This document shows positions 8,143 through 16,505 of a stretch of DNA of 64,000 nucleotides, in pieces. The notes beneath the pieces are model-generated. The model ran no database searches, had not been told where the DNA came from, and saw only the letters and a program-made list of their open reading frames with translations. How positions within the stretch are numbered: position 1 is the first letter of the stretch; each line of letters opens with the position of its first letter. The DNA comes from Parasalinivibrio latis (GTDB lineage Bacteria > Pseudomonadota > Gammaproteobacteria > Enterobacterales > Vibrionaceae): the NCBI RefSeq assembly GCF_036825535.1, contig NZ_CP098813.1:1488001-1552000 (forward strand), read 5' to 3'. The translations under genes were made by a program, and so were the position numbers.

Positions 8143-8784
8143 ATGGGCACGGACAAGGCAACCTTAGTGAATCTTTCTAATCTTGAAAACACATCGGTTA
8201 TCGAAATGCAGCCATTTTTCGACCGGTTGCCCCAAACCGCACATGCTGATGGTACCTACCGTTTGCGCCGGTACTCAATTGTTAAGTTTCATCATGGCTT
8301 CCTCGAAATTTTACCTGAAAGCAATTTTGTCCAATCGTCAGAAGTGAATCATTTTCAGGGGGATGTTATCCGGGAGTTTGATGGCATTGAGCGTTCACTT
8401 CTGGAGTCAGACGCTATGCATGCCGTATGCAAACTGTTTGCTGAAAACACAGGGCTAACGTCTGGGAACAAAATCGAAATTCATCAAATAAGAATACTTG
8501 CCGATGGGAATTCTGTACCTTCCGCTCCTGAAGGGATTCATCAGGATGGGTTTAGCCATGTCGCTATCGTTGCTATTAACCGGGAAAACGCTGCAGGTGG
8601 TGAGTTCCAGGTTTTTCGGTCGCCGGACTCATCCCCAATATTGAATTTGACGCTTGATAATGGAGAGGTGGCTCTGGTGGATGACCACTCGCTATGGCAT
8701 TACGCATCGCCTCTGAAACCCATCGACAATAACAAGCCTGCTATCTGGGATCTGTTTGTTTTGACCACCAGGGGAGACGCTTAA
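8143..8784 (+). CDS. 2-oxoglutarate/Fe(II) dioxygenase family protein (possible amino-acid hydroxylase)
   Basis: 213 residues of the 2OG-Fe dioxygenase family (PF10014 type), which includes the Bacillus L-isoleucine 4-hydroxylase. PEGIHQDGF supplies the first two iron ligands (HxD) and the distal histidine is in HSLWHYASPL, with GGEFQVF between. It should hydroxylate a small substrate using O2 and 2-oxoglutarate in the cytoplasm. The frame is open from 8041, but ATG 8143 is preceded by GAGG with 8-bp spacing and starts the conserved part, so I choose it. Its stop overlaps the start of the next gene by one base (TAATG), giving a tight pair with a PLP enzyme; substrate unknown. Confidence 0.8.
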   Translation: MGTDKATLVNLSNLENTSVIEMQPFFDRLPQTAHADGTYRLRRYSIVKFHHGFLEILPESNFVQSSEVNHFQGDVIREFDGIERSLLESDAMHAVCKLFAENTGLTSGNKIEIHQIRILADGNSVPSAPEGIHQDGFSHVAIVAINRENAAGGEFQVFRSPDSSPILNLTLDNGEVALVDDHSLWHYASPLKPIDNNKPAIWDLFVLTTRGDA

Positions 8785-10016
8785 TGGATATGACCGCCAT
8801 ACGAGCACAGTTTCCAGCAGTGACACAGCACTTGGAAGGTAAGCCAGTGTACTTTTTTGATGGGCCGGGTGGGGCGCAGGTGCCGATTAGTGTGCTTAAT
8901 GCTATGACCGATTATCTCAAGAAGGGAAATGCAAATCTGGGAGGGAGGTTTTTCTCTGGTTATCAAACCGACAAGGTGATGGGAGATGCGCGTGTCACCG
9001 CGGCGCGTTTTCTCAATGCTCCTTCCGAAAACAATATTGTCTTCGGGGCAAATATGACATCACTCAGCTTCAGTCTAAGCCGCGCTATTAGCCGGGACTG
9101 GCAAAAAGGAGATGAGGTTATTGTGAGTGCCCTTGACCACTACAGTAACGTATCCAGTTGGGAACATGCAGCAAAAGATAAAGGGGTTGTGGTTAAAAAA
9201 GCCCGTGTGAACCCAGACGGCTGTACTATTGACCTGGAACACCTGAAGTCATTGCTGTCTGGCAAGACGAAACTCGTAGCTTTCACCCTTGCATCAAACG
9301 TAACCGGAACGTTGGTTGATGCAAAATCCATTATTCAGGCAGCGAAATCTGTAGGTGCAGTAACCTTTATCGATGCCGTTCACTATGCTCCCCACAACTT
9401 GGTGGATGTTCAGCATTTGGAGTGTGATTTTCTGTTGTGCTCTGCATACAAATTTTATGGCCCTCATCTTGGAATAGCATTCGTATCAGAGCCCTGGTTG
9501 ACTGAATTGATCCCATATAAGGTAGAGCCAGCAACGGATATCGGCCCCGGCCGTTTTGAAACCGGTACCCAGAGCTTTGAGGCACTGGCCGGTTTTGTTG
9601 AAACAGTCGACTACCTGGCAAGTTTAAGTGGCTTTGGCGAAGAAGAGCCACTGCGGGATAGACTTGAATTGTCGTTCCAAAAGATCGCTCAACACGAAGA
9701 GAGGTTGAGTGAACGGTTTCTTCGTTGGGTTGAAACTAAGAGTCACATAAAGCTGTACGGGTTAACCGATTCGAACCATCACATTAGAACACCTACATTT
9801 GCATTTACTGTCAGCAAGATGCACCCCAGTGACGTGGCGGTATCACTTGGACAGAAAAACATGTGCGTCTGGGCCGGGCACTTTTATGCACAGGGCCTCA
9901 TCGAACAACTGGGTTTAATGGACTTTGGAGGGGTTGTGCGCGTCGGTTTCATGCATTACAACACTTTAGACGAAGTCGACGCGCTCTGTATGGAACTGGA
10001 CACATTTATCAGCTGA
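8784..10016 (+). CDS. Class V aminotransferase / cysteine desulfurase-like protein (VC1184 family)
   Basis: 410-residue PLP enzyme of fold type I. The N-terminal VYFFDGPGGAQVP, the DHYSNVSSW substrate/PLP region and the Schiff-base lysine in CSAYKFYGPH fit the TIGR01976 subfamily named after V. cholerae VC1184, which resembles SufS/CsdA. A clear equivalent of the catalytic loop cysteine was not identified, so it may be an aminotransferase or lyase rather than a sulfur donor. It is translationally coupled to the dioxygenase gene, implying a two-step modification of an amino-acid-like substrate. The family is confident, the reaction is not. Confidence 0.88.
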   Translation: MDMTAIRAQFPAVTQHLEGKPVYFFDGPGGAQVPISVLNAMTDYLKKGNANLGGRFFSGYQTDKVMGDARVTAARFLNAPSENNIVFGANMTSLSFSLSRAISRDWQKGDEVIVSALDHYSNVSSWEHAAKDKGVVVKKARVNPDGCTIDLEHLKSLLSGKTKLVAFTLASNVTGTLVDAKSIIQAAKSVGAVTFIDAVHYAPHNLVDVQHLECDFLLCSAYKFYGPHLGIAFVSEPWLTELIPYKVEPATDIGPGRFETGTQSFEALAGFVETVDYLASLSGFGEEEPLRDRLELSFQKIAQHEERLSERFLRWVETKSHIKLYGLTDSNHHIRTPTFAFTVSKMHPSDVAVSLGQKNMCVWAGHFYAQGLIEQLGLMDFGGVVRVGFMHYNTLDEVDALCMELDTFIS

Positions 10017-10027
10017 ATTTCTGCAAA

Positions 10028-10531
10028 TCAGCCGTAATGGTTTAGAAAAGGCTCAAAGTGGGCATCGTATGTCAGGGCCTGGATTGGGCCCTGATATTTG
10101 AGAAGCCATTGAGAGTTGGTACAGTTGCTGATTCCGATAATCGCCTGCACTAAAAGCTTGAAGTCAGTTGTCCAGCGAGCTTTCTCTGATGTGGTGAAAT
10201 GTTCCTGCTGCTGGGCAATATGATGTTCTACCCACCAATATGCGCCCCGGATAAAGGGCGTCATAATGCTTTTAGCCTGAGCAATTTCGTCTGCGCTACC
10301 CCTGAAAGGATGCTGTTCTGCCAAGGGTTTTCCTTGGGTAGCCGCGACGTAATTTGCACTGTACTGATACAAAGCAAACTGCAAAGACGAAACTGAGTCA
10401 CAGTGTTTTAAAGGAAGTGTGGTAAGTGCAATGTGTTTGTGCTGGGTGCGGTACATATCAGTAATGCGCTTCCCAGGCAGTAACTTATCAATGACATACA
10501 GAAGATCAATGGCTATTGCTTGGTCGCTCAA
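10028..10531 (-). CDS. Hypothetical protein, 167 aa
   Basis: Not recognised. It is mostly helical and soluble, without signal peptide, with several Trp/His/Gln residues (YWWVEHHIAQQQEH). The start is TTG with GGGA about 8 bp upstream. It lies convergent to the class V enzyme and in the same direction as the PAS-GGDEF gene that ends at 10601. Confidence 0.6.
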   Translation of the reverse strand: MSDQAIAIDLLYVIDKLLPGKRITDMYRTQHKHIALTTLPLKHCDSVSSLQFALYQYSANYVAATQGKPLAEQHPFRGSADEIAQAKSIMTPFIRGAYWWVEHHIAQQQEHFTTSEKARWTTDFKLLVQAIIGISNCTNSQWLLKYQGPIQALTYDAHFEPFLNHYG

Positions 10532-10600
10532 AGTTATATCCCTAAAACGTATGAAGCTAAGTCACAGTATAGGCTGATGGCCCTAAAGTGTTAATAGTTT

Positions 10601-11989
10601 TCAAGGAGTAATATTGTCATGTTGGGAGATAACTGCATTCTCCTTTGTGCGATTTGTCCCCACCCCTGATTTGGATTGCTTTTTAGCATCGTACATTAGC
10701 AAATCAACGCGGTTTAAGATGATGTCCGGTGATGCATCCCGCTTGTCAAACAAGCTGCATCCAATCGATGCGCTGACATCCAGACTTAAGGTCTCAATTT
10801 GGAACGGTGTTGAGAAACAGGCTATCAGGTGATCCGAGATTTGTTGTATCTGCTCATTTTTGTCATGCTCGGTGCTAAGCTCCACCATAAGCACAAATTC
10901 ATCACCCCCTAAACGGGCGAGTACATCGTGTTTACGCGTATTGTCATTGATACGACTGACTACCTCCCGGAGTACGCCATCTCCCACGAAATGACCATAA
11001 TTGTCATTGATATCTTTGAAGTTATTCAGATCTATCAGAAAGATACATCCAGAAAGGTTGCTGATTCGTTTGCACCTTGATAGACAATCGGAAACGGTGT
11101 TTATAAGGTGGCGGCGATTATAAGCCCCGGTTAGAAAATCGCGGCTTGCCTGTTCCTGAAGGCGTTCCTGGTACTCAATCAGTCTTGAAATGTCACTGGC
11201 ACTGACAATTGCGCCATGGATCTTTCCTCGAATATCCCGGTAAGGCGTCATGCTGGTTTCTATTGCGAACATTGAACCATCGTTTTTTCTGCTTTTATAA
11301 ATGAAATCGACATTCTTTCCCTTAAACGCCATATCGAGTTTCTTTTTAAGTACTTTCTTAAAGGCATCTTGGCCATGATATTTCTCAATATGCTGGCCAA
11401 CCATTTCTTCCGGCTCAATGTGGAATAAATCTTTAAATCCGTTTGACACAACGCGATAGCAATAGCTCTTGTCGATAAAAGCAATTAGATGCTTACATTG
11501 GGATATGATTTCAGTATGAATGTTATATTCGAAAGATGAATCGAGAGACTTAATTTCATGAGCAAATGATGGCATAAATAAATTCAATTTATCCCGGATA
11601 ATATCATCATGCTGATTTTGCCCATTATTTAAAAAAGTCACGATCAAACCGAAGGTATTCCCCAGCATGTCAGTGAGGCGCTTTGTCGCAAAACTCACAC
11701 AGGTGATAGGTAACCCAAATAAATTTTCCGCGGCATGTGTACCAATGTTTGCGGCAACATAATCAAGCTCATAGCAGTAGTTATCTAATATGCTGGACAA
11801 GTGTTCAATGTTCAATGTTACTTGGCATGGATAAGTAACATGTGGAATATTGTGCCCCCCAACAACATCAAACTGCATGTTTGAGTGGGTGTTGAGTAAA
11901 ACGATTGCTGCATCACTTTGACACTGTGTGCAAAGCTGCTCGCACAAAGACGAAATATACTGATTTGCGTCCGATTTTATAGTTTTCAT
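10601..11989 (-). CDS. PAS-GGDEF diguanylate cyclase, cytoplasmic
   Basis: 462 residues with no transmembrane helix. The N-terminal ~150 residues look like a GAF-type sensory domain. A PAS domain follows (about residues 165-275, including RKNDGSMFAIETSMTPYRDIRG, the usual PAS/PAC transition). The GGDEF domain (about 290-450) starts at SRDFLTGAYNRRH and has an intact LGGDEF, so c-di-GMP synthesis is predicted. ATG 11989 has AGGGA 8 bp upstream. It is the second of three c-di-GMP proteins in the window (with those at 4448 and 52043). Confidence 0.9.
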   Translation of the reverse strand: MKTIKSDANQYISSLCEQLCTQCQSDAAIVLLNTHSNMQFDVVGGHNIPHVTYPCQVTLNIEHLSSILDNYCYELDYVAANIGTHAAENLFGLPITCVSFATKRLTDMLGNTFGLIVTFLNNGQNQHDDIIRDKLNLFMPSFAHEIKSLDSSFEYNIHTEIISQCKHLIAFIDKSYCYRVVSNGFKDLFHIEPEEMVGQHIEKYHGQDAFKKVLKKKLDMAFKGKNVDFIYKSRKNDGSMFAIETSMTPYRDIRGKIHGAIVSASDISRLIEYQERLQEQASRDFLTGAYNRRHLINTVSDCLSRCKRISNLSGCIFLIDLNNFKDINDNYGHFVGDGVLREVVSRINDNTRKHDVLARLGGDEFVLMVELSTEHDKNEQIQQISDHLIACFSTPFQIETLSLDVSASIGCSLFDKRDASPDIILNRVDLLMYDAKKQSKSGVGTNRTKENAVISQHDNITP

Positions 11990-12167
11990 AATGACATCCC
12001 TAGCCCGTCATTAAGCAGCTTTTGTGTTCTACGTTCTAATTAATATATGACACACAAAAGTGGTCTTGTATGTATTTTTCCATACACCCAAAATGAATAT
12101 GCGCTAAATGTCACACGAGAGTGAAAAGATGGGAATTTATTTGTGTTCTATTTGGTAAATATCTTAT

Positions 12168-13067
12168 TTATGAGACTTTAATTTGATCGTTGATACTCAA
12201 AATCCACGATTCAAAGAGGTTACTTTCCGGCATGTTTGATTTGTTTATTAAGTAATAGCCTGCGTCTGCTGGAATCGGTTTGAATGGGGAAAACAACATT
12301 TTTTTCTCGTGCTTTCCTATTATGGCTAATCGGCCCATGGCAATGCCAAGGCCTGCCTCCGAGGCTGCCATTGCCATGTCAGTGCGGTTGAAATAGTGTG
12401 AGCTTGCGTCCTCGGGGTAGGGTACCTTGTTGCTGTCAAACCAATAGCGCCATTCATCGTCAGGTTTTGAATCTGGCCAGGGTTGGGCGTCATGAAGTAG
12501 CGTCGCGCATTCCCAGAACGCTGAGTCTTTAAGCTCGATATTCGGACGGTGTTTTGCAGATATAACCGGTGTTATGTACTCATTCAGAATCAACTTTGCA
12601 TCAGGGTTGGGGTGGGGATGACGCTGATAGTCAATAATGATGTCTACATCATCGGTTTTTTCATCAACCAGGCTGCCTTCTGCAAACGTCTGTACTCTGA
12701 TTTCCGGATGCTGGTTATAGAACTCTGGTAGCCTGGGAGAGAGCCATTTGAGAGCAAATGAGGGGGTCAAAAGCAGTTTAACAGTATTGTTTCCGGTTTT
12801 CGGTGCCTTAAACCCAGAGATCACGGCGTCCAGTTCATTGATACAGCGTTGACTGCTCAGAAGCAGTTTTTCTCCTTCCACAGTGAGTGCTATTCCTCTG
12901 TGTGTCCGAAAAAAAAGCGCGACGCCTACCAAGCCTTCCAGTTGCTTCATTTGTTGGCTGACAGCACCGGTTGTCAGGTGGCATGCATTTGCTGCCCTGG
13001 TGAAACTTTTCTCCCTGGCTGCAATGCAAAACGTTGGCAACAATGACAGGATTTGTCCCTTAACCAA
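12168..13067 (-). CDS. LysR-family transcriptional regulator, divergent to dadA
   Basis: 299 residues: an N-terminal winged HTH (FTRAANACHLTTGAVSQQMKQLEGLVGVALFFR) and a LysR substrate domain. It is transcribed away from a D-amino acid dehydrogenase gene with only 111 bp between the coding regions, the classic layout for a regulator of the divergent gene, so it probably senses a D-amino acid or product. The start is TTG with AGGGG 7 bp upstream. The shared region holds ATTG-N6-CAAT at 13119-13132, a possible LysR box. Confidence 0.9.
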   Translation of the reverse strand: MVKGQILSLLPTFCIAAREKSFTRAANACHLTTGAVSQQMKQLEGLVGVALFFRTHRGIALTVEGEKLLLSSQRCINELDAVISGFKAPKTGNNTVKLLLTPSFALKWLSPRLPEFYNQHPEIRVQTFAEGSLVDEKTDDVDIIIDYQRHPHPNPDAKLILNEYITPVISAKHRPNIELKDSAFWECATLLHDAQPWPDSKPDDEWRYWFDSNKVPYPEDASSHYFNRTDMAMAASEAGLGIAMGRLAIIGKHEKKMLFSPFKPIPADAGYYLINKSNMPESNLFESWILSINDQIKVS

Positions 13068-13118
13068 AACGCACCCCTGATGTTTAGTAATTCTAAAAGC
13101 TGTATTTAGCAGAATTCG

Positions 13119-13132
13119 ATTGTTGCATCAAT
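13119..13132. promoter_or_regulatory. Possible LysR-type operator between lysR and dadA
   Basis: ATTGTTGCATCAAT is a perfect 4-bp inverted repeat with 6-bp spacing in the 111-bp divergent region. The short size makes this tentative. Confidence 0.3.
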
Positions 13133-13178
13133 GTAAACGTTCGATGATGAGACAGATTTTTGATGGGTGGGGTGGAAA

Positions 13179-14444
13179 ATGAAAGTTGTTGTTTTGGGGG
13201 CCGGCATCATTGGTGTTACGACTGCGTGGTATCTGAGCCGGAAAGGCTTTGACGTTACGGTTATAGACAGGCAACCTGGCTGTGGAATGGAAACGAGCAA
13301 GGCCAATGCCGGACAAATATCGTATGGTTATTCAGCCCCCTGGGCTGCTCCGGGTATACCGATAAAGGCTACCAAGTGGCTGACACAGAAACACTCGCCA
13401 CTGGCCATTTCTCCTTCAATGAACTCAGAACAGTGGCTGTGGATAGCAAAGATGCTGGGTGAATGTACCAAGTCACGCTACAAATGCAACAAGTCCCGAA
13501 TGTTACGCTTGGCTAATTACTCAAAATTCGCTTTAGCAGAGCTTAAAGCAGAGACAGGTATTGAGTATGAAGGCAGGCAAAAGGGGCTACTCCAAATTTT
13601 CCGGTCGGAGAAGCAAATTGTTGCTGCTGAAAAGGACATTGCAGCGCTCACCGATGCTGGTACGGTTTTCAGTATGCTCAGTAGGGACGAATGTATCAGG
13701 CAGGAACCTGCACTCGCACCGGTTGCTGAAAAGCTGACTGGCGGACTTTACCTGCCCGATGATGAAACCGGGGACTGCCACCTTTTTACCACCCGGTTGG
13801 CTGACTACTGCGAAAAACTCGGGGTTCGGTTTTGTTTCAATGAGGAGGTAACAGATATCCTGTGCAGGAATGGAAAATTTGATTCTGTGCAAACACGTTC
13901 TTCGAATTACAAAGCGAACTTTTGTGTCGTAGCAATGGGCAGTTACTCCCGTGGAATGGTAAAGTCCCTGGGCCTGGAGTTGCCTACGTACCCTGTAAAA
14001 GGGTATTCGTTGACCGTTGAGCTTGAAAACCCTGATGCAGCGCCTCTGTCTACGGTAATGGATGAGACAAACAAAGTTGCATTAACACGCTTTGACAGTC
14101 GCTTAAGAGTTGCGGGTACTGCAGAGTTAAGTGGTTATGACTTGTCGTTGAAAGAACGGCGGCGAGAAACCATATCCCGGGTTATCCGGGATCTGTTTCC
14201 CGACGCTGGTAATGTTAAAAACGCTGAGTTCTGGTGCGGGCTTCGTCCAATGACACCGGACGGCACTGCCATAATTGGATTAACACCTGTTCCCGGCCTT
14301 TTCATGAATACAGGCCATGGCACACTTGGGTGGACCATGGCATGTGGTTCAGGGAAGCTGCTTGCGGATCTGGTTTCGGGAAAGAAACCTGAGATTGAGT
14401 CCTCAGACTTGAGCCTGTCGAGGTACACGACATCCTCGGAATAA
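13179..14444 (+). CDS. dadA: D-amino acid dehydrogenase (DadA family)
   Basis: 421-residue FAD-dependent DAO-family enzyme: the dinucleotide fold VVVLGAGIIGVTTAWYLS at the N-terminus, SKANAGQISYGYSAPWAAPG as in DadA, and the C-terminal GLRPMTPDGTAIIG and NTGHGTLGWTMACGSG blocks. It oxidises D-amino acids to 2-oxo acids and ammonia, feeding electrons to the respiratory chain at the inner membrane. ATG 13179 matches the usual DadA start and has a GGTGG-rich leader; GTG 13167 is possible. Its divergent LysR neighbour is the likely regulator. No alanine racemase (dadX) follows, so the substrate may be a D-amino acid other than alanine. Confidence 0.9.
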   Translation: MKVVVLGAGIIGVTTAWYLSRKGFDVTVIDRQPGCGMETSKANAGQISYGYSAPWAAPGIPIKATKWLTQKHSPLAISPSMNSEQWLWIAKMLGECTKSRYKCNKSRMLRLANYSKFALAELKAETGIEYEGRQKGLLQIFRSEKQIVAAEKDIAALTDAGTVFSMLSRDECIRQEPALAPVAEKLTGGLYLPDDETGDCHLFTTRLADYCEKLGVRFCFNEEVTDILCRNGKFDSVQTRSSNYKANFCVVAMGSYSRGMVKSLGLELPTYPVKGYSLTVELENPDAAPLSTVMDETNKVALTRFDSRLRVAGTAELSGYDLSLKERRRETISRVIRDLFPDAGNVKNAEFWCGLRPMTPDGTAIIGLTPVPGLFMNTGHGTLGWTMACGSGKLLADLVSGKKPEIESSDLSLSRYTTSSE

Positions 14445-14462
14445 TCGGTTATAGCGCCACAA

Positions 14463-15041
14463 TTACCGGAAAACCCGCCCGCCAACTTTGACTGTTTCCG
14501 GTACGTCTTTGACTTTGGTCCCTCGCAGGTACAGGTTGCCGCCTACTTTCAGGTCTGCCGGCAACTCGGCTATCTGCGTGTTGGCAAGGTAAAGGTTCCC
14601 TTTTACATTTAGGCGACGGGGAAGCTTGGTCAGCTGAGTATTGGTAACACTCAGGTCACCGTTAACTCTCAGACCACCGGGTAGCCTGGTAATTAAGGTG
14701 CCTGACAGGTCGATATAACCGCCAACCCGAATGTTTGGGTATCGCCTGATAGGTGTATAGGCGGCGTTCAAATATCCCCCAATTTCCAAACTGTCCGGCA
14801 GCGCACGTATTCGGCTGCCTTCAATATCGAGATAGCCTTTTGTCACCAATCCGGGTGGTAACTGGGTGAGTTTGCTGTTTCGGATTTTGATATTGCCGTA
14901 GTTATCAATAAAACCATGAAGACGAAGCTCAGCGATGAAACTCATATGTGCTTCTTCCTCCGCATGTGCCGTTGGCACACCGGGTAGGCTGGTTAAAGCC
15001 AATAAAAGAAACAACCATATCGTCTTAGAGCGCAACTTCAT
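14463..15041 (-). CDS. Exported leucine-rich-repeat-like solenoid protein
   Basis: 192 residues with a signal peptide (hydrophobic WLFLLLALTSLPGVPTAHA). The mature part is almost entirely a 20-residue repeat with consensus xxLPxxLxVxGxLxLxxTxI, in about six copies (residues ~58-190), for example LTKLPRRLNVKGNLYLANTQ. Pro-Leu and Gly-x-Leu positions recur in register, so a short LRR-like solenoid in the periplasm or beyond is likely. No anchor or catalytic motif. It is convergent with dadA (18 bp apart). The last copies are the most alike, suggesting growth by repeat duplication. Function unknown; binding is the obvious guess. Confidence 0.75.
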   Translation of the reverse strand: MKLRSKTIWLFLLLALTSLPGVPTAHAEEEAHMSFIAELRLHGFIDNYGNIKIRNSKLTQLPPGLVTKGYLDIEGSRIRALPDSLEIGGYLNAAYTPIRRYPNIRVGGYIDLSGTLITRLPGGLRVNGDLSVTNTQLTKLPRRLNVKGNLYLANTQIAELPADLKVGGNLYLRGTKVKDVPETVKVGGRVFR

Positions 15042-15275
15042 CTGTAAGGTATTGCCTGTAAATGAGGGTGTTAGAAAGATGATATACCCAAATAGCGTCT
15101 AAATGGAGATTTTGGCAAGAAATGGCGAGCTGTCACTGAACATGTGTCTTTGAAAGTTATATGTCTTACGGAATGGGGACTGATTGGCTGGGTGCGGTAT
15201 TCCCGAAAAAATATAGCCGGCTCTGACATCAATTGGTTTGGAACCAGAGCCGGCAACTGAATTTCGACCGGTAGG

Positions 15276-16415
15276 TTACGACGCGTAACTGGCGGCCAAT
15301 ACCTGCCAACTGCGCTTCTGTTGGTTAAAACGAAGCTTTAAATCTTTGTACTGCTGGACCAGTTCCGCATTTTCAACTTTTTTGAGCAATTTACGTTTTC
15401 GCAGTTCAATAATGCGTTTTTTGACGCTGTAGTAATCGGTTAGTTTTGTCAGCAGAGCATCGTATTCCTGCTGGAGTATTTCAAGCCGGTAGCTGCAGTC
15501 GGGTTTCCTGCTTAAGTATGACTGCAAACGTTGCAGTTCCATTTTAGCCAGAGCCTTTTCAATTTTATCTTCTGGGGTGGTACGGAGTCCGCTTGCTAGA
15601 TTCATCCAGGAAAACGATTTAATCATCCATTTTGTCGGGTCAAATTGCCACCAGTGAATGCCGTTGCGGTAATCGTTTTCAAAAATATGGTGGAAGTTAT
15701 GGTATCCCTCTCCAAAGGTGAAAAACGCTAAAACCCCATTATCCCTTGCAGTATTTCTGTCCGTGTATGGTTGGCTCCCCCAGATATGGGCGAGAGAGTT
15801 GATAAAAAAGGTGGTGTGATGGCTAAGTACCAGTCGGGTAAAGCCAATCAGGATGATTGAACCCCAAAAATCACCATGAATCAGGCCAAACATGATGGGA
15901 ATACCAAAATTGGTTAGCAGTACCAGTGCGAGATAATACTTATGCTGCCACATCACTATGGCGTCTTTTTGAAGATCCCTGCAGTTGGTGTAGTCGGAAT
16001 AACGCTCAGCGTGATAGTGGCGCAACATCCAGCCAATATGTGAAAACCAGAAGCCGCGCTTCGCTGAATAGGGATCGACATCGTTGTCGTCTACATGTTT
16101 GTGGTGTATTCGGTGATCTGATGACCAATGAAGAGCACTGTTTTGCAGTGCGAATGCACCGCCAAGCGCATAAACAAACCGTATTGCGGGATGTGCCTGG
16201 TAGGTTTTATGAGCCCATAATCGGTGGTAGCCCGCAGTGATGGAAAGGCCGCAAAAACTGAATGCGGCGATTAGCATGAGAAGCTGAATCCAATCAAACC
16301 CATGATATATCGCCCACAACGGTGTTCCTATTACGGCGATAAGAAAGGTGAGGGCAAAAACGGCTACGTTGAGCCAGATAATCGGAGGATTATCAATATT
16401 GTTTTGGTTTTCCAT
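15276..16415 (-). CDS. Acyl-CoA/phospholipid delta-9 fatty acid desaturase
   Basis: 379-residue di-iron membrane desaturase. The three histidine boxes are present: HRLWAH, HRIHH and HNFHH (in GEGYHNFHHIFENDYRNG), with hydrophobic pairs of helices between them. It inserts a cis double bond into saturated acyl chains, aiding membrane fluidity in the cold. A ~100-residue charged, coiled-coil-like tail follows the catalytic part and is an unusual extension. The frame is open to 16466, but those extra codons lie across a promoter and palindromic operator, so ATG 16415 is the start. That operator indicates repression by a TetR-type fatty-acid regulator. Confidence 0.92.
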   Translation of the reverse strand: MENQNNIDNPPIIWLNVAVFALTFLIAVIGTPLWAIYHGFDWIQLLMLIAAFSFCGLSITAGYHRLWAHKTYQAHPAIRFVYALGGAFALQNSALHWSSDHRIHHKHVDDNDVDPYSAKRGFWFSHIGWMLRHYHAERYSDYTNCRDLQKDAIVMWQHKYYLALVLLTNFGIPIMFGLIHGDFWGSIILIGFTRLVLSHHTTFFINSLAHIWGSQPYTDRNTARDNGVLAFFTFGEGYHNFHHIFENDYRNGIHWWQFDPTKWMIKSFSWMNLASGLRTTPEDKIEKALAKMELQRLQSYLSRKPDCSYRLEILQQEYDALLTKLTDYYSVKKRIIELRKRKLLKKVENAELVQQYKDLKLRFNQQKRSWQVLAASYAS

Positions 16416-16427
16416 GTCGTGTCCATT

Positions 16428-16451
16428 TCTAGCGTACAACTGTACGCTAGA
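16428..16451. promoter_or_regulatory. Perfect palindromic operator of the desaturase gene (FabR/DesT-like)
   Basis: Two 11-bp arms, TCTAGCGTACA and TGTACGCTAGA, are exact reverse complements separated by 2 bp. It overlaps the -10 element and presumed transcription start of the desaturase promoter and ends 13 bp before the start codon, so a bound protein would block transcription. The AGCGTACA-N2-TGTACGCT core resembles operators of TetR-type unsaturated-fatty-acid regulators (FabR/DesT class), from memory. Confidence 0.8.
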
Positions 16452-16477
16452 ATAGGTGGAGGGCACTGTTTGGTCAA
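16449..16477 (-). promoter_or_regulatory. Sigma-70 promoter of the desaturase gene
   Basis: On the minus strand TTGACC (16477-16472) and TATTCT (16454-16449) are spaced by exactly 17 bp. The -10 box is partly inside the palindromic operator. Confidence 0.65.
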
Positions 16478-16505
16478 GGTGAATGTTAAAATTACGTTAG
16501 ATGTT

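Noticed and set aside
15071..15256. 61-aa minus-strand frame between the LRR and desaturase genes
   Set aside because: No ribosome binding site and no recognisable protein features; better seen as the intergenic space.
16416..16466. N-terminal extension of the desaturase
   Set aside because: These codons cover the operator and promoter; ATG 16415 starts the conserved protein.
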